Positions 44,711 to 52,158 of a DNA stretch of 58,030 nucleotides are shown here, one piece after another. The notes below the pieces were generated by a model, which saw only the letters and a list, made by a program, of their open reading frames with translations, had not been told where the DNA came from and ran no database searches. The stretch is taken from the NCBI GenBank assembly GCA_027489955.1, contig JAIXYZ010000004.1:224672-282701 (forward strand), written 5' to 3'. Origin of the DNA: Hyphomicrobiales bacterium. Lineage in GTDB: Bacteria; Pseudomonadota; Alphaproteobacteria; Rhizobiales; Beijerinckiaceae. Within the stretch, counting starts at the first letter, position 1, and the number at the start of each line of letters is the position of its first letter. The position numbers and the translations under genes are program-made.

Positions 44711-44919
44711 TGGACGCCGCCTCGATCTCCTCCGCCGCGCTCTCCTCCAGCGGCTCCGCCCGCCGCGAGGCGATGCAGATCGCCATGCTCAAGCAGACCC
44801 AGGCCGCCGAGCAGGCCATGGTCAACATGATCGCCCAGGCCACGGACGCGGCGAAGACCGAGTTGCCCGCCGTTTCGGTCCAGGCCGGCATCGGCAACCT
44901 GGTGGACAGGCGAATCTGA
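44710..44919 (+). CDS. putative motility protein, YjfB family
   Basis: A 69-residue helical protein. SISSAALSSSGSARREAMQIAMLKQTQAAEQAMVNMI resembles the YjfB_motility pattern (S...ALs......v.iamLKk..d.qe), and the C-terminus GIGNLVDRRI matches its G.n.D ending. The ATG overlaps the stop of the preceding similar gene. The function of the family is unproven; no flagellar gene is in the window. Confidence 0.65.
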   Translation: MDAASISSAALSSSGSARREAMQIAMLKQTQAAEQAMVNMIAQATDAAKTELPAVSVQAGIGNLVDRRI

Positions 44920-45002
44920 CGCGGGGGACAAGGTCTCGCGGCCCTTCACAACGGCGTCATACCACCTGTAGATTATCCCCAGCGTGATTTGGGGAGAGCT
45001 GT

Positions 45003-45572
45003 TTGACGGCTCAATCAAGGCCAGTCGTGCACCCGGACGCCTGTCCGGCCCTCGTGCTCAATGCCGACTTCCGGCCGCTGAGCTATTACCCGCTTTCGGT
45101 CTGGTCCTGGCAGGACACGATCAAGGCGGTCTTCCTCGACCGCGTGAACATCGTCTCCCTGTACGAGCGCGCGGTGAAGAGCCCCACCTTCTCCATGCGC
45201 CTGCCGTCGGTGGTCTCGCTCAAGACCTACGTGCAGCCCTCGCGCCAGCCCGCCTTCACCCGGTTCAACGTGTTCCTGCGCGACCGCTTCGCCTGCCAGT
45301 ATTGCGGCGCCCGGGAGGAACTGACCTTCGACCACATCATCCCGCGCTCCAAGGGCGGGCTGACCACCTGGGAGAACGTCGTCGCCGCCTGCTCGCCCTG
45401 CAACCTGCGCAAGGGCAACCGCCTGCCGCGGGAAGCGCAGATGTGGCCGATCCAGAGCGCCTACGCGCCGAGCGTCCACGATCTGCACCAGAATGGCCGG
45501 CTCTTCCCGCCGAACTACCTGCACGACAGCTGGCTCGACTATCTCTACTGGGACACCGAGCTGGAGCCGTAA
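45003..45572 (+). CDS. HNH endonuclease family protein
   Basis: A 189-residue protein with a Rhizobiales-conserved N-terminal domain (ALVLNADFRPLSYYPLSVWSW, DTIKAVFLDRVNIV) and a C-terminal HNH domain: CQYCGAREELTFDHIIPRS, then NVVAACSPCNLRKGN, giving two CxxC zinc pairs and the catalytic His. The physiological substrate is unknown; it is not linked to a restriction system here. It starts with TTG at 45003, with GGGGAGA 5 bp upstream, and homologues start at this position. Confidence 0.9.
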   Translation: MTAQSRPVVHPDACPALVLNADFRPLSYYPLSVWSWQDTIKAVFLDRVNIVSLYERAVKSPTFSMRLPSVVSLKTYVQPSRQPAFTRFNVFLRDRFACQYCGAREELTFDHIIPRSKGGLTTWENVVAACSPCNLRKGNRLPREAQMWPIQSAYAPSVHDLHQNGRLFPPNYLHDSWLDYLYWDTELEP

Positions 45573-45677
45573 GGCGGCGCGCCGCGGATCATCCGATCGT
45601 GATGTAACCTTCGCCGGCCCGCGCGCTAACTAAGCCGGGCTGGCAGGCGCTGCGCCTTCAGTGCAGGAGATCAAGCG

Positions 45678-46622
45678 ATGCTCATCGGCCGCAAAGCGGA
45701 TATCGCGCCATCGGAGATCACGCCGCGGGCGGTCTGGCTCGACCGGCGCCGCTTCCTGGGCGCGGCCGGCGGGCTGGGCGCGGGGCTGATCCTGGGCGGC
45801 GAGGCCGGGGCGGCTCCGCTCCAGGCGGCGGCGAGCCCGCTGTCCACCGGCGAGCCGAAGACGCCGAAGGAGGACGTGACCTCCTACAACAATTTCTACG
45901 AGTTCGGCACGGGCAAGAGCGACCCCAAGGCCAATGCCGGCTCGCTTACCACGAGCCCCTGGTCGATCAGGATCGACGGGCTCGTCAACAAGCCGGGCGA
46001 CTACGCCCTCGAGGACATCCTCAAGGGCGTGTCCCTGGAGGAGCGCATCTACCGCATGCGCTGCGTGGAGGGATGGTCCATGGTGATCCCGTGGATCGGC
46101 TTTCCGCTGAGCGAGATCGTCCGCCGCGCCGAGCCGCAGGGCAGCGCCAGGTACCTGCGCTTCGAGACGCTGGTGCGCCCGGCCGAGATGTCCGGCCAGC
46201 GCTCGATCCTGCCGATCCTCGACTGGCCCTATGTGGAGGGCCTCAGGATGGACGAGGCGATGCATCCCCTCACCATCCTGGCGACGGGACTCTACGGCGA
46301 GACGCTGCCTAACCAGAACGGCGCGCCCGTGCGGCTCGTCGTGCCGTGGAAATACGGGTTCAAGGGCGTCAAGTCGATCGTGCGGATCTCGTTCGTGGAG
46401 GCCGAGCCGCGCACCTCCTGGATGACCCAGAGCCCGCGGGAATACGGCTTCTACGCCAACGTGAACCCGGCGGTGGACCATCCCCGCTGGAGCCAGAAGA
46501 CCGAACGGCGCATCGGCGAGGGCGGCATCTTCGTGAAGCGGCGGGAAACGCTGCCCTTCAACGGCTATGCCGACCAGGTGGCCGGCCTGTATTCCGGCAT
46601 GGACCTCAGGACCTTCTTCTGA
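45678..46622 (+). CDS. msrP: protein-methionine-sulfoxide reductase catalytic subunit MsrP
   Basis: A 314-residue periplasmic molybdoenzyme that repairs oxidised methionines in envelope proteins. The Tat signal is [16 protein letters not shown] (Arg23-Arg25), and Cys129 in [15 protein letters not shown] ligates the molybdenum. [18 protein letters not shown] and [17 protein letters not shown] are MsrP signatures. It is followed 28 bp later by the membrane partner msrQ. GCAGGAG lies about 9 bp before the ATG. Confidence 0.97.
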   Translation: MLIGRKADIAPSEITPRAVWLDRRRFLGAAGGLGAGLILGGEAGAAPLQAAASPLSTGEPKTPKEDVTSYNNFYEFGTGKSDPKANAGSLTTSPWSIRIDGLVNKPGDYALEDILKGVSLEERIYRMRCVEGWSMVIPWIGFPLSEIVRRAEPQGSARYLRFETLVRPAEMSGQRSILPILDWPYVEGLRMDEAMHPLTILATGLYGETLPNQNGAPVRLVVPWKYGFKGVKSIVRISFVEAEPRTSWMTQSPREYGFYANVNPAVDHPRWSQKTERRIGEGGIFVKRRETLPFNGYADQVAGLYSGMDLRTFF

Positions 46623-46650
46623 CGTGGCGGGTGCGCGAAGCGAAGGTGTG

Positions 46651-47259
46651 ATGCGTTTCCTGCCGCCGGTCTGGCTGGTCTACGCCCTCGGCTTCATCCC
46701 GGCGGTCGCCTATTTCGCCCTCGGCGTCATGGACCGGCTCGGCGCCGATCCGCAGAACGTCCTGGAGCGGGCGCTGGGCCTGTGGGCGCTGCGCTTCCTC
46801 GTGGCGGGGCTCGCGATCACGCCGCTGCGGCGCAGCCTGGGACTGAACCTTCTGCGCTACCGCCGGTCGCTGGGCCTGCTCGCCTTCTGGTATGCGTGCC
46901 TGCACCTGTCGGTCTATCTCGTGCTGGACCAGGGGCTGGACGGGGCGGCGATCTGGGCGGACATCGTCAAGCGGCCCTACATCACCATTGGCATGGCGGC
47001 CTTCGCGCTGCTGGTTCCGCTGGCGCTCACCTCGAACGCGTTCTCGATCCGCCGGCTCGGCCCGGGCTGGACCCGGCTTCACCGGCTGGTCTATCCGGCC
47101 GCGCTGCTGGCGGCAGCCCATTTCGTCATGCTGGTGAAGGCGTGGCCGCCGGAACCCCTCGTCTATCTCGGGCTCGTCGTGCTGCTGCTCGCCTACCGGG
47201 TGGTGGAGCCGCGCCTGCGCCGGCCAAGCCCGCGCGCCCGGGCCGCTCAGGGGCGGTAG
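46651..47259 (+). CDS. msrQ: protein-methionine-sulfoxide reductase heme-binding subunit MsrQ
   Basis: A 202-residue integral membrane b-heme protein that passes quinol electrons to MsrP. Six hydrophobic segments; the pattern RRSLGLLAFWYACLHLSVYL, with its membrane histidine, and GWTRLHRLVYPAALLAAAHF, with two more, supply heme ligands. Start ATG at 46651, just after an in-frame GTG. It overlaps tail to tail with dsbB by 13 bp. Confidence 0.95.
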   Translation: MRFLPPVWLVYALGFIPAVAYFALGVMDRLGADPQNVLERALGLWALRFLVAGLAITPLRRSLGLNLLRYRRSLGLLAFWYACLHLSVYLVLDQGLDGAAIWADIVKRPYITIGMAAFALLVPLALTSNAFSIRRLGPGWTRLHRLVYPAALLAAAHFVMLVKAWPPEPLVYLGLVVLLLAYRVVEPRLRRPSPRARAAQGR

Positions 47260-47756
47260 GAGCGCAGCGCGCCGAGGCCCGACAGGGCGGCAAGGGCCAG
47301 CGAGATCAGGACGTTCCAGCCCGCCAGCGACAGCCCGGCGAAGCGCCACGCGGCCTCGGTGCAACTCACGACCCGCGTCGTCTGCAGGCGGGAGAGGAAA
47401 TCGCCCACCTGCGCGGCCGCCGGGCCGCCGGTGGCCCCGCAATCGCTCGGTCCCGCCCAGAAGCCCCATTCCGCTCCCGCATGATAGGCGCCGAGGGCGG
47501 CTCCGCCGGCAAAGAGCAGCGCGGCGAAGGCGAGGCCCAAGGCGGCCGAGCGGGGACGGATCGGCGCGACAAGGGCCGCCAGAGCCAGGAGCGGCATCGC
47601 CGCGTAATAGGGCAGGCGCTGCTGGAGGCACAGCTTGCACGGCGTCAGCCCGAAACCGTACTCGAAGACGAAGGCGCCGCCGATCGTGGCGGCCGCGGCG
47701 GCCAGCGCCGCCAAAGCGAGGGCCCTCGGGGAGTTCCAGGGACGGGACGCGGGCAT
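47247..47756 (-). CDS. disulfide bond formation protein B family
   Basis: A 169-residue membrane protein with four hydrophobic segments. The first periplasmic loop holds CKLCLQQRLPYY, the active CxxC of DsbB; the second loop holds SDCGATGG and VVSCTEAAW, the second cysteine pair. DsbB reoxidises DsbA and reduces ubiquinone. The ATG at 47756 lacks a strong ribosome-binding site. Being next to msrPQ, it forms a periplasmic redox neighbourhood, though read from the other strand. Confidence 0.9.
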   Translation of the reverse strand: MPASRPWNSPRALALAALAAAAATIGGAFVFEYGFGLTPCKLCLQQRLPYYAAMPLLALAALVAPIRPRSAALGLAFAALLFAGGAALGAYHAGAEWGFWAGPSDCGATGGPAAAQVGDFLSRLQTTRVVSCTEAAWRFAGLSLAGWNVLISLALAALSGLGALRSYRP

Positions 47757-47794
47757 GGGAGCGGATCCGGTGCGTCTGGCGAAGGATAGCCGGA

Positions 47795-48376
47795 CTAGAA
47801 CAGATACTTGGCGATCACGAAACCGCCGACGATCGACACGGCGACGCCGAGCATGATCGGCGTGAAATGGCGATCGAGCGCGGCGCGGATGGGCTCGCCG
47901 AAGCGGCGCAGCACCGCGGCGATGACGAAGAAGCGCGCCCCGCGCGTGATCAGCGACAGCACGACGAACCACAACAGGTCGTAGCCGGCAAAGCCCGACG
48001 CGATGGTTACGAGCTTGTAGGGGATCGGCGTCAGCCCCTTGAGCAGGATGATCCAGGCGCCCCATTCCGCATAGAGCCTGCGGAAATCGTCCAGTCGCTC
48101 GCCATAGCCGTAGAGGGCGATGAGCCATTGGCCGACGCTCTCGTAGAGCAGCGCGCCGATCGCATAGCCGAGCACGCCGCCGGCCACCGAGGTCAGCGTG
48201 CAGATCAGGGCATAGCGCCAGGCGAGCTCCGGCCGCGCCAGGATCATCGGCACGAGCACGACGTCCGGCGGCACCGGGAAGAACGAGCTCTCGGCAAAGG
48301 ACACGGCCCCGAGGCCCCAGGCGGCGCGGGGCCGCCCGGCCAGCGAGAGCGTCCAGTCGTAGAGTCGCTTGAACAT
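47795..48376 (-). CDS. YqaA/DedA family membrane protein (SNARE-associated domain)
   Basis: A 193-residue membrane protein: AWGLGAVSFAESSFFPVPPDVVLVPMIL at the N-terminus, with the FAE..FPxPPD motif of the DedA superfamily, and GAWIILLKGLTPIPYKLVTIASGFAGYDLLWFVV in the middle, typical of the YqaA branch. DedA proteins act in lipid flipping or membrane homeostasis; the function of YqaA is not established. The start at 48376 gives the family N-terminus MFKRLYDW. It lies 38 bp upstream of dsbB on the same strand, so the two may be co-transcribed. Confidence 0.9.
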   Translation of the reverse strand: MFKRLYDWTLSLAGRPRAAWGLGAVSFAESSFFPVPPDVVLVPMILARPELAWRYALICTLTSVAGGVLGYAIGALLYESVGQWLIALYGYGERLDDFRRLYAEWGAWIILLKGLTPIPYKLVTIASGFAGYDLLWFVVLSLITRGARFFVIAAVLRRFGEPIRAALDRHFTPIMLGVAVSIVGGFVIAKYLF

Positions 48377-48569
48377 GCAGCATCCGGAAAGGCGCGAAGC
48401 CCCCCGCGCAGCGCCCCCCTTAGGCCGAAACGCGGGACGTGTCCACGCAGTGGGGCGCGGCGCGGGCGAACGAAAGCCGCCTTGTCCCATTGCCCCGAAG
48501 GGCCGGTGTTCGCGTGCTGCGGACCGGACCCGCGGGGGGCGGGCGCTGGACGCCGGCCGCAGGGAGATC

Positions 48570-49442
48570 ATGATGTTTATCGTTCTGGGTGCCACGGGGC
48601 ATGTGGGATCGGCCGCGGCCGAAGCGCTGCTGAGCCAGGGGGCGGCCGTTACCGCTGTGACGCGCGACGCCGAGCGGGCCGCGAGCCTCGCGGCGCTGGG
48701 AGCGAAGGTCGCCGTCGCCGACGTCCACGACGTGGACGGGATGCGCGCCGTCTTCCGAGGCGGGACACGCCTGTTTCTCCTCAATCCCCCGGCCGCGCCG
48801 GACACCGACACCGATCGCGTCGAACGGGAGACCATCCGCTGCCTGCTGGCCGCCCTCGACGGCTCCGGCCTCGAGAAGGTCGTGGCCGAATCGACCTATG
48901 GCGCGCAACCGGGAGACCGCCTCGGCGACCTCAACACCCTTCACACGCTGGAACGGGGCCTGGAGAGCCAGCCCATCCCCACCAGCGTGATCCGCGCGGC
49001 ATACTACATGAGCAATTGGGATGCGATGATCGGGCCCGCGCGGGACGGCGTTCTGCCGACCATGTACCCCGCCGACTTCGCGCTTCCCATGGTGGCACCC
49101 GCCGATCTCGGCGCGGTGGCCGCCCGCCTGCTGACGGGCCCGGCCGTGCCATCCGGCCCCCATTACGTGGAAGGTCCGGAGCGCTATTCGTCGGCCGACG
49201 TCGCCGCCGCCTTCACACGGCCGCTCGGCGTCCCTGTGGAGCCGGCCGTGACACCGCGGGAGGAATGGGAGGCGGCCTATCGCAAGCTCGGCTTCTCTGA
49301 AGCCGCCGCGCATTCCTATGCGCGGATGACGGCGATCACCGCCGACGGCGACTACGACCAGCCCTCCGACCCGATCCAGGGTAAGGTGACGCTCCAGGCC
49401 TATATCGACGACCTCGTCGCGCGCCCGCGACACCCGCATTGA
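48570..49442 (+). CDS. NmrA-like NAD(P)-binding protein (atypical SDR)
   Basis: A 290-residue protein with the N-terminal dinucleotide loop IVLGATGHVGSAAAEAL (GxxGxxG) and an NmrA-type body: RLFLLNPPA, VVAESTYGAQ, SVIRAAYYMSNWD and MYPADFALPMVAPADLGAVAARLL. Such proteins are redox sensors or quinone/NADPH reductases; no catalytic YxxxK is seen. AGGGAG lies 3 bp before the first and 6 bp before the second of two adjacent ATGs (48570, 48573). Divergent from the YqaA gene. The stop overlaps the -35 box of tRNA-Leu. Confidence 0.87.
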   Translation: MMFIVLGATGHVGSAAAEALLSQGAAVTAVTRDAERAASLAALGAKVAVADVHDVDGMRAVFRGGTRLFLLNPPAAPDTDTDRVERETIRCLLAALDGSGLEKVVAESTYGAQPGDRLGDLNTLHTLERGLESQPIPTSVIRAAYYMSNWDAMIGPARDGVLPTMYPADFALPMVAPADLGAVAARLLTGPAVPSGPHYVEGPERYSSADVAAAFTRPLGVPVEPAVTPREEWEAAYRKLGFSEAAAHSYARMTAITADGDYDQPSDPIQGKVTLQAYIDDLVARPRHPH

Positions 49443-49467
49443 CCGGCCCGAAGCCGCGATGCTACCT
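49439..49467 (+). promoter_or_regulatory. predicted promoter of tRNA-Leu
   Basis: TTGACC (49439-49444), a 17-bp spacer and CTACCT (49462-49467), with the predicted start near 49474, 7 nt before the mature tRNA. The -35 box overlaps the TGA stop of the NmrA-like gene. Confidence 0.55.
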
Positions 49468-49480
49468 CCGCCGCAGCGTT

Positions 49481-49565
49481 GCCCCTGTGGCGGAATTGGT
49501 AGACGCGCTCGACTCAAAATCGAGTTCCGCAAGGAGTGCTGGTTCGATCCCGGCCAGGGGCACCA
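49481..49565 (+). tRNA. tRNA-Leu (anticodon CAA)
   Basis: An 85-nt class II tRNA. The acceptor arms GCCCCTG and CAGGGGC pair perfectly, with discriminator A and an encoded CCA (49563-49565). The anticodon stem CTCGA/TCGAG encloses loop CTCAAAA, giving anticodon CAA that reads UUG. A long variable arm and GGTTCGATCC T-arm follow, typical of tRNA-Leu. Confidence 0.98.
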
Positions 49566-49571
49566 ATCCTC

Positions 49572-49595
49572 ATTTGTCATACTTCGCATACAACT
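49572..49595. promoter_or_regulatory. half-matching copy of the 24-bp palindrome
   Basis: ATTTGTCAT at 49572-49580 is identical to the left arm of the palindrome at 57603-57626; the right half (49587-49595) keeps only the ACAA core. It is upstream of the first amidohydrolase of the island, but also before the tRNA terminator, so its use is uncertain. Confidence 0.25.
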
Positions 49596-49600
49596 CCCAA

Positions 49601-49624
49601 AACCGGCCATCCAGGCCGGTTTTC
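49601..49624 (+). terminator. intrinsic terminator of tRNA-Leu
   Basis: AACCGGCC (49601-49608) and GGCCGGTT (49614-49621) form a perfect 8-bp stem with a 5-nt loop, and the stem runs into TTTCC. The 228 bp from here to the next gene show no further gene. Confidence 0.75.
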
Positions 49625-49852
49625 CGCTGTTTGGGGGACCGGAAGGCGTCAGCCGGTTCGTTGACAGGTCCGGTGATCCTTGGTCTGTCTCGATGACGGC
49701 CGCGCTTTCGCGGCGCGGTTGCGGCCTGGCGGCTTTTCGCCCGGTGGCCGCGGCTCCGGTCCCGGCACCTGCGCGCCGGCCGGCCGCATGTTTTCGCGCT
49801 CATTGCCGCCCGTTCCATTGCCTCCCCGCCTCAACCAGGAAGTGAGCCCCGC

Positions 49853-51238
49853 ATGGAGATGGTCGGATATCGCGCCCGCTGGGTGCTCGCGGACGAGGGC
49901 GAGGGAGCCCGCCTCGTTCCCGACGGCGTCGTGGTGACCTCCGGCGAGGCGATCGCGGGCGTGGTGGCGGCAGGGGACGGAGGCCTGCCGGAGCGGGTCG
50001 TCGACCTCGGCGAGACGCTGCTCATGCCGGGCTTCATCAACGCCCACACCCATTGCGTCAGCGGCCCGCTGTTCCGCGGGGTCATCGAGGACCTGCCGCT
50101 GCGCGACGGGCCCGGCTCGGTGATCGACGCGATCATGCTGCCGCTCGGGGAGATCGCCACCGAGATCCTCACCGTCGACGACATCCGCGCCATCGCCCGG
50201 CTCGGCCAGCTCGAGGTGCTGAAGGCCGGTTCGACCACCATCGTCGACATGCCGCGCACGCGGCACGAGGCCTTCGCCGAGGCGGCGGAGGAGATGGGCA
50301 TCCGGGCCTATATCCATCCCTATCTCATGTCCGCGCCGGAGGACCGGGCCGCGGACGACGCGGCGGCGCTGGAGCGCGCCCGGGCGGTGGTGCGCGACGC
50401 GTTCGGCCGCTGGCACGAGCGCTTCGACGGGCGGGGTGGCGGGCGCATCCGCATCGGCCTTGGCCCCCACGCGCCGGACACGTGCGGCCCGGCGCTCCTG
50501 CGCGCCATCGGCGAGGCGCGCGACGCCTACAAGGCCCGCGTCACGATCCATGCCGCGCAGAGCGCGGACGAGGTGAAGGTCATGGCCGCGCGGTTCGGCA
50601 TGTCGTCCTTTACCTATCTCGACCGCGCCGGGCTGCTGACGCCGGAGCTGATCCTCGCCCACGGCGCCTATGCGCCGGACGAGGACCTGCGCCTTTTGGC
50701 CGCCCGCGGCACGCCGCTCGCCCATTGTCCGCTCAGCTTCGCGCGCGTCGGCGTCATGGCGTCCTATGCGCGGTTCGCGGGCGTGGGCGTGACGACGCTG
50801 ATGGGCAGCGACGCCCACGCGCTGGACATCCTGGCGGACATCCGGCTCGCGGCGATCAACAGCAAGATCCACACCGGCGACACCGCCGCCGGCACGGCGC
50901 GCCAGCTCGTGCGCGCCGCCACGTCCGGCGCGGCGGACGCATTGGGGCGTGGCGATCTCGGGCGCCTGCGCAAGGGCGCGAGCGCGGACATGATCGGCGT
51001 CGCGCTGGACGGCGCGCATATCCAGCCCGTCCACGATCCGATCCGCACCATGGTCTGGAACGGGTCGGGCCGGGACGTCAGCTTCTCGATGGTGGCGGGC
51101 GAGGTGCTGGTGAAGGACGGCGCCTATGTCCGCTCCGACGAGAAGGCCATTGTGCGGCAGGGCGCCCGCGCGCTCCATGCGGTCTGGGACCTCGCCCGCG
51201 AGCGCGGCATCCTGCGCGATCCGGACGAGGCCCATTAG
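49853..51238 (+). CDS. amidohydrolase family protein (ATZ/TRZ-like cyclic deaminase/hydrolase branch)
   Basis: A 461-residue metal-dependent hydrolase of the amidohydrolase superfamily. A small beta domain leads into LMPGFINAHTHCVSG, with metal-binding His65 and His67; VTIHAAQSADEV holds the next His (His233), and TTLMGSDAHALDIL the catalytic metal-binding Asp. Where deaminases of this branch have a Glu three residues after His233 (H-x-x-E), this protein has Gln236. Substrates of the branch include triazines, cyclic ureides and nucleobase-like compounds; the substrate here is unknown. AGGAAG lies 11 bp upstream. First gene of the ABC/regulator island. Confidence 0.85.
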   Translation: MEMVGYRARWVLADEGEGARLVPDGVVVTSGEAIAGVVAAGDGGLPERVVDLGETLLMPGFINAHTHCVSGPLFRGVIEDLPLRDGPGSVIDAIMLPLGEIATEILTVDDIRAIARLGQLEVLKAGSTTIVDMPRTRHEAFAEAAEEMGIRAYIHPYLMSAPEDRAADDAAALERARAVVRDAFGRWHERFDGRGGGRIRIGLGPHAPDTCGPALLRAIGEARDAYKARVTIHAAQSADEVKVMAARFGMSSFTYLDRAGLLTPELILAHGAYAPDEDLRLLAARGTPLAHCPLSFARVGVMASYARFAGVGVTTLMGSDAHALDILADIRLAAINSKIHTGDTAAGTARQLVRAATSGAADALGRGDLGRLRKGASADMIGVALDGAHIQPVHDPIRTMVWNGSGRDVSFSMVAGEVLVKDGAYVRSDEKAIVRQGARALHAVWDLARERGILRDPDEAH

Positions 51239-51386
51239 GACCGGCAGGGGGCTTGCGGGGTCTCGTTCGGAGGTCCCGACTGTCGGGGGAGCGCGCTTGT
51301 CAGCGCGCCGCAGGCGTGACACGCTCCCTGGCGCGCATCCACGCCGTCATGCCCGCCCGCGCACCCTCTTTTTCCGACGCCATCCG

Positions 51387-52142
51387 ATGAATCAGTCCAT
51401 TCCCCTGTACCATCAGGTTCATCTGACCATTCGTCAGCGGATCCAGGACGGCGTCTATCCGCCCGGCAGCACCATGCCTACGGAGCAGGAGCTGACCGGG
51501 CAGTTCGGCGTCTCGCGCATCACGATCCGCCGGGCGCTGGGCGCGCTGACGGAGGAGGGGCTCATCCGCCGCGAGCGCGGCCGGGGCACCTTCGTGGCCG
51601 GGGGCATGTATTCCCCGCGGGTGCGGGCCAGCATCAGCGGCCTGATCGAGAACCTGATGGCGATGGGCCTGAAGACGCAGGCCGAGCTCATCGAGTTCGG
51701 CTACGTCGCCCCGCCGCCCGACATCCGCGACATGCTGGAGGTCGCGCCGGACGGTCTCGTCCAGCGCTCGGTCCGGGTGCGCTCGTATCAGAACATGCCC
51801 TTCTCGCATCTCGTGGCGCATGTGCCGGAGGCGATCGGGCGCAGCTTCAGCATGGAGGAGCTGAGCTCGCAGCCGCTGCTTACGCTGCTGGAGCGCTCGG
51901 GCGTGAAGGTGGAAAGCGCGTTCCAGACGATCAGCGCCCGCGCCGCCGACAGCGACGTCGCGCCGCTGCTGCAGGTGCCGGTGGGCACGCCGCTCATCTT
52001 CATCACGCGCCTGGTGCGGGACCTGTCGTTCCGCCCCGTGGAACTGATCCGCGGGCTGTACCGGCCCGACCGCTACGAATACGCGATGGTGGTGGAGCGG
52101 GCGACGGAAGGGTCCTCCCGCGTCTGGCGCGACATCAGCTGA
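51387..52142 (+). CDS. GntR family transcriptional regulator, HutC subfamily
   Basis: A 251-residue regulator. The N-terminal winged helix (about 5-72) shows YHQVHLTIRQRIQDGVYPPGSTMPTEQEL and the GVSRITIRRALGALTEEGLIRRERGRGTFV recognition region. The C-terminal UTRA ligand domain (about 90-240) ends PVELIRGLYRPDRYEYAMVV. HutC-type proteins usually repress uptake and degradation genes for the ligand they sense. It lies between two amidohydrolase genes and converges with the ABC operon (16 bp gap), so it most likely controls this island. Confidence 0.93.
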   Translation: MNQSIPLYHQVHLTIRQRIQDGVYPPGSTMPTEQELTGQFGVSRITIRRALGALTEEGLIRRERGRGTFVAGGMYSPRVRASISGLIENLMAMGLKTQAELIEFGYVAPPPDIRDMLEVAPDGLVQRSVRVRSYQNMPFSHLVAHVPEAIGRSFSMEELSSQPLLTLLERSGVKVESAFQTISARAADSDVAPLLQVPVGTPLIFITRLVRDLSFRPVELIRGLYRPDRYEYAMVVERATEGSSRVWRDIS

Positions 52143-52158
52143 GGCCTGTCGGGTCCTT

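Noticed and set aside
48420-49610. Minus-strand open frame covering the NmrA-like gene and tRNA-Leu
   Set aside because: It would have to be translated through a tRNA gene and an NmrA-like gene with strong motifs; it has no motif of its own.
51239-51386. Possible extension of the GntR gene upstream to 51126
   Set aside because: That part overlaps the end of the amidohydrolase gene in another frame and is unlike any GntR N-terminus; the ATG at 51387 gives the standard winged-helix start.
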